This document shows positions 1 through 8,635 of a stretch of DNA of 43,484 nucleotides, one piece after another (position 1 is the stretch's first letter; every line of letters starts with the position of its first letter). Made by a program: the position numbers and the translations under genes. Source of the DNA: Pseudolabrys sp. GTDB lineage: Bacteria; Pseudomonadota; Alphaproteobacteria; Rhizobiales; Xanthobacteraceae. The stretch is from the NCBI GenBank assembly GCA_025451355.1, contig JANWKN010000109.1, forward strand, positions 1 to 43,484. The letters run 5' to 3'. The notes beneath the pieces were generated by a model, which worked only from the letters and a program-made list of their open reading frames with translations, was not told the origin of the DNA and did no database searches.

Positions 1-95
1 AAGGCGGATTGATAGACGCGACTTTCCACGCGCGTCTTGTTATTATCTGCCAAAGCTTTGTCGACGCGTGCCACCCTAGGCAGGAAGGCGGCTCT

Positions 96-1130
96 ATGGG
101 GCTCTCCGATGCCAGACGCTTTGGCGCTCTTCCAAACGCCACCGGCACGATTGCGCGACTCGCTTATGCCCATGCAAAAGCTAGTGGTGTTGACCCGCGA
201 CCGCTTTTGAAGAAAGCGGACCTAACGCTCCAACAAATCAGAAATACGAACCTGCGGCTCAGCGTTCTCGATCAGATCAATTTTCTGAACTTTACCGCAG
301 ACGCACTGCAGGATGACTTGCTCGGCTTTCATCTTGCTCAGCAGCCTGATCTGCGCGAACTCGGCTTTCTCTACTACGTCTCCGCCTCCTCGGACATCCT
401 GGGTGACGCATTAAACCAACTTGCGCGGTATGCCTCGATCGCCAATGAAGGCCTCGCATGCAAATACTCGGACGGCAATCAACCCAGCGTGATCTTCCGC
501 TATGTCGGGGTCAGCCGCCATGTGGACCGCCATCAGATCGAGTTTTTTGCCACAACTTTGATCCGTCTTTGCCGGCAGCTGACCGACACCCGACTTGTGC
601 CGACGAGTCTGAAGTTCGCGCATCGCCGCGACGGCAAATATCCGGAATTGACCGAGTTCTTTGGCAGTGACGTCGAATTTGACACGAACATCGACGAAGT
701 ATCCTTCGCGCCGGCGAGTAGGGAGATGCCGGTCGTCTCCGCTGATCATCATCTGAACAAGATACTTGTCGGCTACTGTGAGGAAGCACTGCAACGTCGA
801 CCGAAGAAGCGTGGTCCGTTCCGTTCAAGGGTCGAGAATGCAATTGTTCCGCTGCTGCCGCACGGCAAGGCGAGAGCTGATGAAATCTCGCGTAGGCTTG
901 GCGTCAGCCAACGTACGCTGGCGCGCCGTCTTTCTTCGGAGCAGCTGAGCTTCTCTACGGTATTGGAGAATCTAAAAATGGATCTCGCGGAGCGCTATCT
1001 CGCCGATGAAGACCTGTCGATTTCGCAAATCGCGTGGCTGCTCGGCTATCAGGAGGTCAGTTCTTTCACGCATGCTTTCAAGCGGTGGACCAACAAGACG
1101 CCGCGTCAAATGCGTTCAAAAGCGGCATAG
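96..1130 (+). CDS. AraC-family transcriptional regulator
   Basis: A cytoplasmic DNA-binding regulator of about 344 residues. The C-terminal AraC/XylS domain has two helix-turn-helix motifs, at about residues 260-282 (EISRRLGVSQRTLARRL) and 309-335 (ISQIAWLLGYQEVSSFTHAF), ending in the family hallmark F-K-R-W-T-N-K-T-P-R-Q. The first 200 residues resemble the arabinose-binding-like sensor domain seen in OruR/ArgR-type regulators. An in-frame ATG at 9 exists, but the ATG at 96 follows an AGGAAGGCGG ribosome-binding site and begins where family homology should begin, so I start there. It converges on the winged-helix gene at 1179-1688. Nothing in the sequence ties it to a target, and it is separated from the aromatic operon by several unrelated genes. 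Family call is firm; ligand unknown. Confidence 0.88.
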   Translation: MGLSDARRFGALPNATGTIARLAYAHAKASGVDPRPLLKKADLTLQQIRNTNLRLSVLDQINFLNFTADALQDDLLGFHLAQQPDLRELGFLYYVSASSDILGDALNQLARYASIANEGLACKYSDGNQPSVIFRYVGVSRHVDRHQIEFFATTLIRLCRQLTDTRLVPTSLKFAHRRDGKYPELTEFFGSDVEFDTNIDEVSFAPASREMPVVSADHHLNKILVGYCEEALQRRPKKRGPFRSRVENAIVPLLPHGKARADEISRRLGVSQRTLARRLSSEQLSFSTVLENLKMDLAERYLADEDLSISQIAWLLGYQEVSSFTHAFKRWTNKTPRQMRSKAA

Positions 1131-1178
1131 CTCAACACCAGCACTGGTGATTGTAGCGTCGTTTATGGACTGCCTTGA

Positions 1179-1688
1179 TTAATTAGTCTCGCTCAATTCC
1201 GACAGCTTTCTAGCGGTGTCTACGATCATATCTATCCGTCGCTGCAATTTATTTTTGAGGTCGGGAACATTTACCTTGTCGGTGACACGGTAAGCATTGC
1301 CGACGCGCTCCACATATCCATGCTTGACCATTTCCTGCAGACGCCTCACGACAGTTACGCGTGGCAGTTTGAGAGAATTCGCTATCTTGCTGGCGCTCAC
1401 CGGCGAACACATCACTGTACGAAGAAACACATAAATTCCAATCATTCGAAACGTTGAGCTGTCACTGTGGGCCGCAAACGCGGCGCCGTAATCTTCGCTG
1501 ATGCTACGAATCAGGCCTATGTAAAGGCGGCACATAAGCATCCGCTCTCGCGCCAGTTCGATTCGAGGCGGCGGTTGAAAATCGTCGACCAGGACGAAGT
1601 CGGATCCAGGCTCATGCCAGGCGTGAGCTTTATGTTTCGCTTCGCGCGGGCGTGGGACGTGTGACCCCTTTTGAATTTCCATCGGCAT
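1179..1688 (-). CDS. Winged-helix (MarR/GntR-like) transcriptional regulator
   Basis: A 169-residue protein with a recognisable winged helix-turn-helix: helix-turn-helix at about residues 97-121 (SASKIANSLKLPRVTVVRRL) followed by a short wing at 125-137 (YVERVGNAYRVTD). The N-terminal 45 residues are polar and proline/basic-rich and probably disordered. The ATG at 1688 has a GGAG ribosome-binding site a few bases upstream. It is convergent with the AraC gene and divergent from nothing obvious. It may be one of the short MarR-like regulators common in rhizobial genomes. The regulated genes cannot be read from the sequence. Alternative: an IclR- or GntR-type N-terminal fragment, but no ligand domain follows. 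Confidence 0.7.
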   Translation of the reverse strand: MPMEIQKGSHVPRPREAKHKAHAWHEPGSDFVLVDDFQPPPRIELARERMLMCRLYIGLIRSISEDYGAAFAAHSDSSTFRMIGIYVFLRTVMCSPVSASKIANSLKLPRVTVVRRLQEMVKHGYVERVGNAYRVTDKVNVPDLKNKLQRRIDMIVDTARKLSELSETN

Positions 1689-1778
1689 TTACTCCAGCCC
1701 GACAGATAAAAAAATAGTAGAGGCGAGGCTCATCGACCGTCGGCTCGAGCCGGCGGCCGATGACCTCCGAACCAAGGT

Positions 1779-2885
1779 TCACGCGGTCAGAGTTGCGAGC
1801 CTGGCCCTCAACGCGTCAATCGTGGGCTTTATGACCTCGGCGACACCCGGAATTGCCAGCACTTTGTCGAAGAGCTGGTTCAGAGTGGACATCGCTGGAT
1901 TGACCAATCCGGCGAGCATCTTTCGCTGTCCGTCCGACAATTGCGCCAGCGTGCCGCTGACCTTGTCGATTTGAGATGTGGCGGCCTGCAGTCTGGGCAA
2001 TGCCGCTTGCGCCGAAGCAGCATCGGTAATGCCGTTGAGCGTCGAACGTACACTACTGATACTGTCGGTAACCTGCTTGCCGATATCGACCCCGCCGACC
2101 ATCAAGCCCTGGGCGGTCGAGACGCCTTGCTGAACCACCTGCTCCGTCGGCCTGCCGAGAAGGTAGACCAACAGCGCTGCAATGGCGATCGCCGGAATGG
2201 CCCACAAAAGCCAATTGGTCGATCCGGATGTCGCCTCCGCCGTTGACCGCCGCGTATCATCGAAGGTTCGCGCGACTGACGCAGCTGCGGCCCGCGTGGT
2301 TTCGCCGCCGGCCATAGCCGCTCTTTTTGCCGTATCTCCGAGCGAGTCGAGCAGACCGGTTCCGCCGAGCAATCGACCAAAGCCCGAAGGAATTGCCGCG
2401 GCTATATTGTCCTTTTGGCTGGTGAGAAGATTTGTGACGCTTCCGGCATCGAGGCCGCGCGAGCCTTGCTGTTGACCAATCGCACCCATAACAAGAGGGG
2501 TCAGCAGACCGAGCACGGAATCGCTCGCCGCCGATCCCAATCCGGAATATTTGCCTACTGAATTGGCAAGCGCGGTCTGGTCGCGGTCGCCGAGAAGCGA
2601 CGCCAGCAAGCTCGACCCCCGGTCGGCGACTGACGTGGCGCCCGCAGCACCAAGCATGCCCGAGAATTTATCGAGCATCCCCATTTCCTGCTTTGCAGCG
2701 TCAACAATCTTCTGCGGACCGCCCGGCTTTGTAGTAGCGCCGACCAGCCCAGCCAGTAACGCCGGAACTCCGGCGCTCACCGCCGTGGAAGCATCGTTGC
2801 GATCAAGCCCGAGTGTGCTGGCGATGCGCCCGATCATATCGGGCGTCAGAAATTTCATGATCAGTGATACGAGGTTCGTGGCCAT
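1779..2885 (-). CDS. DUF937 (YidB-like) membrane-anchored protein
   Basis: A 368-residue protein starting at the ATG at 2885, preceded by GGGAGC. Residues 1-180 form a DUF937-like region rich in Gly, Ala, Leu and Ser (for example GVPALLAGLVG at 39-49 and LLTPLVMGAIG at 127-137), as in E. coli YidB. A single transmembrane helix lies at about 224-244 (NWLLWAIPAIAIAALLVYLLG). The C-terminal 120 residues are helical and hydrophilic with repeated Ser/Ala/Gln and are probably periplasmic. The biochemical role of DUF937 is not known to me. An in-frame start 48 bases upstream exists but has no ribosome-binding site. The promoter side carries a tandem 41-base repeat (separate entry). Confidence 0.75.
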   Translation of the reverse strand: MATNLVSLIMKFLTPDMIGRIASTLGLDRNDASTAVSAGVPALLAGLVGATTKPGGPQKIVDAAKQEMGMLDKFSGMLGAAGATSVADRGSSLLASLLGDRDQTALANSVGKYSGLGSAASDSVLGLLTPLVMGAIGQQQGSRGLDAGSVTNLLTSQKDNIAAAIPSGFGRLLGGTGLLDSLGDTAKRAAMAGGETTRAAAASVARTFDDTRRSTAEATSGSTNWLLWAIPAIAIAALLVYLLGRPTEQVVQQGVSTAQGLMVGGVDIGKQVTDSISSVRSTLNGITDAASAQAALPRLQAATSQIDKVSGTLAQLSDGQRKMLAGLVNPAMSTLNQLFDKVLAIPGVAEVIKPTIDALRARLATLTA

Positions 2886-2895
2886 TGACGTTTGC

Positions 2896-2978
2896 TCCCG
2901 CATTCGTGAATGAACGAGATTGTCGTTCCGCAACTTCCCCGCATTTGTGGTTGAACAAATTTGTCGTTCGACAACTTC
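2896..2978. repeat. Degenerate 41-base tandem repeat upstream of the DUF937 gene
   Basis: Two adjacent copies, 2896-2937 and 2937-2978, match at roughly three quarters of positions. Each contains CCCGCATT near its start, TGAAC in the middle, TTGTCGTT and a terminal CAACTTC. The second copy contains the perfect palindrome ACAAATTTGT and the hairpin TTGTCG-TT-CGACAA. It lies immediately upstream of the DUF937 start codon, so it could be a duplicated operator or leader element. Confidence 0.6.
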
Positions 2979-3105
2979 AATGTCGAGATGGACCTAGGGC
3001 CCATGGCCGCGCCTTTCGTAGTTCCCTACTCCGGTAGTTCCCGCGGGTATTTTCATCGGATTGACGCACTGGCGACCCGTTGCAGTCGAAATTACATAGT
3101 ACGGA

Positions 3106-4749
3106 ATGACCAGTATGCTCTGTGACGTGCGGTGTCCGCGTTGGGTTTTGGCGGCGGTTTTTCTGGCGACAGGCCTGACTGCCAGCTTGGAAGCTCACGC
3201 CCAGTTTTCCTGGGATCAGCAGTATCAATACAAACGGTCGCGGCCACAGTCGGGCGGTTTCTTTCGGAATTTCTTCGAACCGTTTAATTCGCACCAGCGC
3301 GAAGATGAGTACTACGCTCCGCCGCCGCGGCGGCAACCGCAGCAACACGTACAGCCGGCCGAAAGTCCACGCGCCCCATCACCGCGCAAAACGGAATCAA
3401 AAGCGGAGTCAAAAGTCGCCTCGATCGTGGTGATGGGTGACGATATGGCCGACTGGCTTGCGTACGGCCTGGAGGACATATTCGCGGATTCACCCGAGAT
3501 TGGCATTGTCCGCAAGAACAAACTCAATTCGGGGCTGTTGCGCTACGATAGCAAGGGCGATCTCGACTGGTGGCATGTCGCACGCGATACATTGGCGCAA
3601 GAGAAAGCAGACTATGTAATCATGATGCTTGGCATTGGCGATCGCCAGGAGATTGGCGAAAAGGATCTTGCCAAAGAGGCAGAAGCAAAGGCCAAGGATC
3701 AGCAGGCCAAGGACGATGCGGACAAAAAGGCCGGCCAGAAACCGGCCAAGCCAGAGAGTTCCGCGAAGTCCGACAATACCGAGGATGTCGGCGCCACGGC
3801 GCAGCGCGTCAGGAAAACAGGTGGCCCCGCCGAATTCCGGGGCGATGAGTGGGCAAAAGTCTACTCAAGGCGCATCGATGAGACCATCGCGGCACTGAAA
3901 AGCAAGGGCGTGCCGGTGATCTGGGTCGGCCTTCCGTCAATTCGTGGAGCCCGATCCACAGCGGACGTGGCCTTTCTCAACGATCTCTATCGTTCGCGCG
4001 CCGAACGTGCCGGCATCACATATATTGATGTGTGGGACGGCTTTGTGGACGAAGCGGGCAAGTATTCAAATTACGGTCCGGACTATGAGGGTCAGGTCCG
4101 GCGGCTGCGCCTGAGCGACGGTGTTTTCTTCACCAAATACGGCGCAGTCAAGCTTGCGCGTTACGTCGAACACGAGTTGCGTCGGTTTATGAACAATCGC
4201 GTGCCAGTGGCACTCCCGTCCGGACCCGTTGAGTCGTCACCATCCGCGGCAAAACCGGCCGAGCGGCCGCTAGTGGGCCCAGTCGTTCCGCTAACCGGTC
4301 CGCCGAAGGACAAAGATACGAAAGACACGAAGGATGGCGATGATCTGCTCGGGGGGCCGGGCAGCAGCCAGATTCACGGCGATGCGACCGCTACGAAGGT
4401 TTTTGCAAAGGGCGAAGCGGTGGCCCCTCCGGCCGATCGAGCCGACAATTTTTCCTGGACCAGTGCAAACAACTCCCCTGCAGCTCAGTCCGCGCCAGTG
4501 CCGCCTGTAGCAACTGAGACCGCGGTGCCTCCCGCAGGAGCAGGCGCAATGGCCTCTGCGCCGCCGGAGGCGACACCGGAAGAGCGCAAGAAAAAGGGTA
4601 GCGTCGGGAAGGTCACACAAAAAGTGACGAAGAAGCCGCCGAAACCGGAATACGCAGCGCCACAATCGCCGCAATCGTTGCAGGATTTCTTCTTGCGGCC
4701 GCCAATGCCGGTTGGACCTTCAAACGGCCCGTTCTTCCGGACACGCTAG
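3106..4749 (+). CDS. DUF459/SGNH-hydrolase-fold exported protein with degenerate active site
   Basis: A 547-residue exported protein. A signal peptide covers about residues 1-33, with hydrophobic core VLAAVFLATGLTA and a likely cleavage after AHA. The SGNH/DUF459 domain spans about 104-360. An inserted Lys/Ala/Asp/Glu-rich segment lies at about 188-245, and a long Pro/Ala-rich tail of about 180 residues follows. The fold is recognisable from the block I region (VVMGDDMADWLAYGLE), the block III region (MMLGIGDRQE) and the block V region (DGVFFTKYGAVKLARYV). The usual catalytic residues are replaced: GDS is GDD (Asp113), the G-x-N-D block reads GIGD, and the D-x-x-H block reads DGVFF. A non-catalytic carbohydrate- or peptidoglycan-binding role is possible. 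The ATG at 3115 is an alternative start. Strong fold call; activity doubtful. Confidence 0.82.
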   Translation: MTSMLCDVRCPRWVLAAVFLATGLTASLEAHAQFSWDQQYQYKRSRPQSGGFFRNFFEPFNSHQREDEYYAPPPRRQPQQHVQPAESPRAPSPRKTESKAESKVASIVVMGDDMADWLAYGLEDIFADSPEIGIVRKNKLNSGLLRYDSKGDLDWWHVARDTLAQEKADYVIMMLGIGDRQEIGEKDLAKEAEAKAKDQQAKDDADKKAGQKPAKPESSAKSDNTEDVGATAQRVRKTGGPAEFRGDEWAKVYSRRIDETIAALKSKGVPVIWVGLPSIRGARSTADVAFLNDLYRSRAERAGITYIDVWDGFVDEAGKYSNYGPDYEGQVRRLRLSDGVFFTKYGAVKLARYVEHELRRFMNNRVPVALPSGPVESSPSAAKPAERPLVGPVVPLTGPPKDKDTKDTKDGDDLLGGPGSSQIHGDATATKVFAKGEAVAPPADRADNFSWTSANNSPAAQSAPVPPVATETAVPPAGAGAMASAPPEATPEERKKKGSVGKVTQKVTKKPPKPEYAAPQSPQSLQDFFLRPPMPVGPSNGPFFRTR

Positions 4750-4795
4750 CCCGATGAGGTAATACGCAAAGCCTGTGTGGGCCGCGTCGTTCGCA

Positions 4796-5104
4796 TCAAG
4801 TCAGACAATGCGAGAGAATATGCCCCCGCGAGGGTTCGGCGAAGGGGCTGAAGGCTGGCTCGCAACCGACCAATGTCGGCTTTCGAACCGGCGTTTCGGC
4901 CGGAGTTGAATCATGCTGCTTCGGCTTGGTAGCCGGCACCGGCGGCAAGCGGTCGCCCTTGATGATCCGATTGACGGAAACGGTCGGCGCGGCGTTTTTG
5001 GCGGTAACGGGACTCGTCAACGCGGTAACAACGCCGGCTATGAAGCAGCTCAAAAGCAGAGCGCCAGCGATACCTTTGAAACTGAAACCGGACCCGTACC
5101 ACAT
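4796..5104 (-). CDS. Small exported hypothetical protein
   Basis: A 102-residue protein of unknown function. Residues 9-35 form a hydrophobic segment (GIAGALLLSCFIAGVVTALTSP) that could be a signal peptide or membrane anchor. A polar, proline- and lysine-rich segment follows, with GDRLPPVPATKP at about 50-61. The ATG at 5104 has GGGAG upstream. I recognise no conserved domain. It sits between the SGNH gene and another tiny membrane gene on the same strand, consistent with an envelope-related group. Coding status is plausible rather than certain. Confidence 0.5.
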   Translation of the reverse strand: MWYGSGFSFKGIAGALLLSCFIAGVVTALTSPVTAKNAAPTVSVNRIIKGDRLPPVPATKPKQHDSTPAETPVRKPTLVGCEPAFSPFAEPSRGHILSHCLT

Positions 5105-5129
5105 GGCACTACTCCCAAGCCTCGGCCGC

Positions 5130-5228
5130 TCAGAAAGAAAGAGCGTTGAGTAACAGGAGGCCCACGAATACGGCCGTCAGCGATAGACCAAACACACCGG
5201 TGGTTACGCGTTCGCTCGTATTGACCAT
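5130..5228 (-). CDS. Putative 32-residue single-pass membrane protein
   Basis: A very short gene starting at the ATG at 5228, preceded by AGGGACGG. The peptide is almost entirely one hydrophobic helix, VFGLSLTAVFVGLLLLNALSF, after a short polar N-terminus (MVNTSERVTTG). The frame could be extended upstream to 5327, but that extension lacks a good ribosome-binding site and is low complexity. It precedes the small exported protein gene at 4796-5104 on the same strand. Small membrane proteins of this type are common and usually uncharacterised. Confidence 0.4.
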   Translation of the reverse strand: MVNTSERVTTGVFGLSLTAVFVGLLLLNALSF

Positions 5229-5407
5229 GGCAGCCGTCCCTGTACTTCCGAAGCTTTTGTTTTTGTGTACGGGCACAAAGCTAGAGTGCGGCCGGGCCGT
5301 CACACCAGCATACGTAGGTAGCCGCAAAGTATAAGGAGAAAGGGCGGACCCTATACGTAAGTGTAATAGGCTTTCGAGCAGCTTTGACGCTTTGGACCAC
5401 CCGGCCG

Positions 5408-5818
5408 CTAACTGGCGGGGATAACCGCTGTGCCCTCAATCTCGACTTTTGCACCTGACTCGAGCAGCCCTGCGACGACAATCAAAGACATCGCCGGAAA
5501 ATGGCGACCGATGACCCTGCGATAGGCTTCGCCGATCTCCTTTTGCCGCGCCACATAAGTCGCCTTGTCGGTGACAAACCATGTCAATCGGGTGAGATGC
5601 CGAGGCTCGCCCCCGGCCTCTGCCAACACTGCAACAATATTCGAAAGCGCGCGCTCAGCTTGGCCAACGAAATCGTCACTGACCAACTGACAGCGCTCAT
5701 TCCAGCCAATCTGCCCGGCGATGAACACCTGGCGTCCCTCGGCAGCCACTCCATTGGAATAGCCTTTCGGAAGCATCCAGTTCTTCGGCTGTAAAAATTC
5801 AAACGTGTTCTTGCTCAT
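5408..5818 (-). CDS. RidA-family (YjgF/YER057c/UK114) protein, candidate deaminase of the 2-aminobenzoyl-CoA pathway
   Basis: A 136-residue protein of the usual RidA length and fold, with GRQVFIAGQIGWN (28-40), an AxxALSNIVAVLAEAG helix (55-69) and the closing strand KVEIEGTAVI. Archetypal RidA hydrolyses reactive enamines/imines to keto compounds plus ammonia using an arginine equivalent to E. coli Arg105. Here that position reads VVAGLLESG, with Gly117, so it is not a canonical RidA and may belong to another Rid subgroup. Its start codon overlaps the ligase stop by four bases (ATGA), making it the last gene of the aromatic operon. After dearomatisation of 2-aminobenzoyl-CoA the amino group sits on an enamine/imine carbon, so an imine-hydrolysing helper would fit. 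That role is inference. Confidence 0.85.
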   Translation of the reverse strand: MSKNTFEFLQPKNWMLPKGYSNGVAAEGRQVFIAGQIGWNERCQLVSDDFVGQAERALSNIVAVLAEAGGEPRHLTRLTWFVTDKATYVARQKEIGEAYRRVIGRHFPAMSLIVVAGLLESGAKVEIEGTAVIPAS

Positions 5819-7470
5819 GACTGACCGTGCTGCCGCAATTTGAATCTTTGGATTTTGCCTGTCTGGGTCTTCGGCAAAGCTTCGACAAACCTGACCGCGC
5901 GCGGATACTTATAAGGCGCGATAACTGCCTTAACATGATCCTGCAACCGCTTCATACAGGCCGTATCACCTTCGACACCGGCCTTGAGCACGACAAAAGC
6001 CGTCACAATCTGCCCGCGTTCGATATCCGGCGCGCCAATCACAGCGCATTCCCCCACGTCGGCGTGTGAGAGCAGCGCGCTCTCGACTTCCGGCCCCGCT
6101 ATGTTGTAGCCGGCCGAAACAATCATATCGTCCGTGCGCGCTGCAAAGTGGAAGTGGCCTTCCTCGTCCTGAAAATAGGCGTCGCCGGTCAAATTCCAGC
6201 CGTCGCAGACATAAGACTTCTGCCGCATGTCAGCGAGGTATCGGCATCCTGTCGGGCCGCGCACCGCCAATCGACCGACGGTTCCGGGCTTTGCCGTTTT
6301 CATGTCGGCGTCGACGATTCTCGCCTCATATCCGGTAACCGGACGGCCGGTGACTCCTGCGTGGGCATCGTCAACCCGATTCGAAATGAAGATATGCAGC
6401 AGTTCGGTCGTCCCGATGCCGTCCAGAATTGATTTACCCGTTTTGCGTCGCCAGTCCTCGAAGACGGGGCCCGGCAGCGTCTCTCCGGCGGACACCGCGA
6501 TGCGCAAAGACGAGAGATCTGCACCCTGCTCCATCGCCGCCAGCATGGCGCGATAGGCAGTCGGCGCCGTGAAGCAGATCGTTGCCTTATAGTTCTCGAT
6601 GATCTGAATCATGTTCGCGGGCGAAGCATTTTCTAGCAGCGTCGCTGTCGCGCCAAAGCGCAACGGAAAAATCGCAAGGCCGCCCAGGCCGAACGTGAAG
6701 GCAAGCGGCGGTGAGCCGACAAACACGTCGTCGGGTGTCACTTTCAGGACTTCCCGTGCGTAACCATCCGCAATGATCAGCAGGTCGCGATGGAAATGCA
6801 TCGTCGCTTTCGGTTCTCCGGTCGTTCCTGATGTGAAACCGAGCAGGGCCACATCGTCGCGCCCGGTGGGCACCGGATCGAACTTGACCGGCTTGTCGAG
6901 GGCGATGCGGTCGAGCTCGGCGTCGTGGTTGGAGGTTCCATCAAATCCGACCACCTGCTTGAGGAATCGGCTGTCCTTGGCGCATGCAATAATCTCGTCC
7001 ACAATACGCATGTCTGTCAGCGCAAGACTGATTTGCGCCTTGTCGACGATTTTGGTGAGTTCGCCTGCGCGCAGCATCGGCATCGTATTGACGACCACCG
7101 CACCGGCTTTCGTCGCCGCAAGCCAGGCCGCGACAAGCGCGGGATTGTTGCCAGAGCGGATCAAGATGCGGTTGCCCGGTTTGATACCGTAGTTCTCGAC
7201 CAACGCATGGGCGACGCGGTTCGACCAGTCGGTCAGCTCCTTGTAAGTGCGCCGCCGGCCGTTTCCGATCAGTGCAATGCGATCCCCGAACCCGCGCTCG
7301 ACCATTCGGTCAGTCAGCTCAACGGCTGCGTTGAGGCACTCCGGATATTGAAATTCCGGCCGATCGAGCGGCAAATCTGGCCATTGATCGAATGGCGGCA
7401 GGTTGTCGCGGGTAAACGTATCGACATGCGCCGACGGACCAAGCTGCGGCTGTCTGTTTGCCGTGCCCAT
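5815..7470 (-). CDS. abmG: 2-aminobenzoate-CoA ligase (benzoate-CoA ligase family)
   Basis: An adenylate-forming enzyme of 551 residues that would activate anthranilate (or a related benzoate) to its CoA thioester with ATP. It shows the AMP-binding P-loop TSGTTGEPKAT (about residues 213-223), the adenine-binding GIGTTELLHIFISN, the hinge-region LTGD, and the C-terminal catalytic lysine in KTQTGKIQR. The overall sequence resembles benzoate/2-aminobenzoate-CoA ligases rather than fatty-acyl ligases. I choose the ATG at 7470, one base after the stop of the upstream acyl-CoA dehydrogenase; the frame is open 162 bases further upstream, but that part lies inside the previous gene. The neighbouring fused monooxygenase/reductase makes 2-aminobenzoate the best substrate guess. 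Benzoate or salicylate remain possible. Confidence 0.82.
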   Translation of the reverse strand: MGTANRQPQLGPSAHVDTFTRDNLPPFDQWPDLPLDRPEFQYPECLNAAVELTDRMVERGFGDRIALIGNGRRRTYKELTDWSNRVAHALVENYGIKPGNRILIRSGNNPALVAAWLAATKAGAVVVNTMPMLRAGELTKIVDKAQISLALTDMRIVDEIIACAKDSRFLKQVVGFDGTSNHDAELDRIALDKPVKFDPVPTGRDDVALLGFTSGTTGEPKATMHFHRDLLIIADGYAREVLKVTPDDVFVGSPPLAFTFGLGGLAIFPLRFGATATLLENASPANMIQIIENYKATICFTAPTAYRAMLAAMEQGADLSSLRIAVSAGETLPGPVFEDWRRKTGKSILDGIGTTELLHIFISNRVDDAHAGVTGRPVTGYEARIVDADMKTAKPGTVGRLAVRGPTGCRYLADMRQKSYVCDGWNLTGDAYFQDEEGHFHFAARTDDMIVSAGYNIAGPEVESALLSHADVGECAVIGAPDIERGQIVTAFVVLKAGVEGDTACMKRLQDHVKAVIAPYKYPRAVRFVEALPKTQTGKIQRFKLRQHGQS

Positions 7471-7471
7471 C

Positions 7472-8632
7472 TCAGTGCTCCAATGCGGAAAGGACGGATC
7501 GCGCAATAACGATTTTCTGAACGTCGGACGCGCCTTCGTAAATGCGTAGCGCGCGGATTTCCCGATAGAGAGTTTCGACGGGATGGCAGGAACGCACCCC
7601 ATCTCCGCCGTGGATCTGCACCGCCGTGTCAATCACACGTTGCGCGGCTTCTGTCGCAAACAGTTTGGCCATGGCTGCCTCCCGGGTCACGCGTGCAGCA
7701 CCCATGTCCTTGGCCCAGGCGGCGCGATAGATCAGCAGTGCGGCAGCATCGATCTCCAGCGCCATGTCCGCGATATGTCCTTGCACCATCTGCAGGTCGG
7801 CAAGCGGCGCGCCAAACAAGTGGCGGTCGGTCGCTCGTTTCAGCGTCTCGTCCAGTGCACGGCGTGCAAAGCCAAGCGCCGCAGCCCCGACCGACGTTCG
7901 AAACACATCAAGCGTCGCCATCGCGATCTTAAAACCATCCCCGGCGCGGCCAACAAGAGCGGAGGCTGGAACCCGGCACGCTTCGAAACGAAGGCGCGCC
8001 AGCGGATGCGGCGCGATCACGTTCAAACGCTCGGCAATCGTCAGACCAGGATTGTCAGCCTCAATGACGAAAGTCGAAAGTCCGCGGGCGCCTGGTGCCT
8101 CGCCGGTACGCGCAAAAACAATATAGAAGTCGGCAATACCGCCATTCGAAATCCAGGTCTTTTCACCGTCGAGAACGAAATTAGCTCCATCGCGGCTGGC
8201 AACGGTGGCGATGTTTGCGACATCCGAACCGGACGCGGGCTCCGACAGCGCAAACGCGGCTATCGCCTTGCCGGAGCGGGTCTTCGGTAACCACGCCTCG
8301 CGTTGCTCCGCGTTGCCGAACAACGACAAGGGACCGGCGCCCAGGCCCTGCATGGCGAAAGCGAAATCAGCAAGGCCCGCGTGCCGCGCCAATGTTTCCC
8401 TGATCAGCGCCAGCGTGCGCACATCGATCCGCTCGGCGTCGCCCTCACCCGGAGCGGTGAATTTAAGCCAACCATCTCGCCCCAGCGCGGCGACGAGGCT
8501 ACGACAGGTTTGATCAGTGTCGTGATGGTCAATGCCCGAAAGGTTTTGCACGGACCAAGCCTCCAGTCGCTCGGCCAGTTCGCGATGACGCGGCTCGAAA
8601 AAGGGCCAGTGCAGAAAACTTTTGTCGCTCAT
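7472..8632 (-). CDS. Acyl-CoA dehydrogenase (beta-oxidation step of aromatic operon)
   Basis: An FAD-dependent acyl-CoA dehydrogenase of 386 residues, the normal family length. It carries [12 protein letters not shown], the flavin-loop region [14 protein letters not shown], the helical C-terminal domain, and the catalytic glutamate in [11 protein letters not shown] near residue 366. It would introduce an alpha,beta double bond into a CoA ester, passing electrons to electron-transfer flavoprotein. A GTG codon directly before the ATG at 8632 abuts the stop of the upstream crotonase gene, so either may start translation. In the aerobic 2-aminobenzoyl-CoA pathway, acyl-CoA dehydrogenase, hydratase and hydroxyacyl dehydrogenase activities process the dearomatised ring. 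The exact substrate here cannot be read from sequence. Confidence 0.88.
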   Translation of the reverse strand: MSDKSFLHWPFFEPRHRELAERLEAWSVQNLSGIDHHDTDQTCRSLVAALGRDGWLKFTAPGEGDAERIDVRTLALIRETLARHAGLADFAFAMQGLGAGPLSLFGNAEQREAWLPKTRSGKAIAAFALSEPASGSDVANIATVASRDGANFVLDGEKTWISNGGIADFYIVFARTGEAPGARGLSTFVIEADNPGLTIAERLNVIAPHPLARLRFEACRVPASALVGRAGDGFKIAMATLDVFRTSVGAAALGFARRALDETLKRATDRHLFGAPLADLQMVQGHIADMALEIDAAALLIYRAAWAKDMGAARVTREAAMAKLFATEAAQRVIDTAVQIHGGDGVRSCHPVETLYREIRALRIYEGASDVQKIVIARSVLSALEH

Positions 8633-8635
8633 CAC

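Noticed and set aside
1136-1149. CACCAG-CA-CTGGTG hairpin between the AraC and winged-helix genes as a terminator
   Set aside because: The stem is only six bases with a two-base loop and no T-run follows on either strand.
5328-5407. Possible terminator or promoter after the RidA gene
   Set aside because: Contains similar CATACGTA and TATACGTA words and an AAGGAG-like string, but no stable hairpin and no start codon suitably placed.
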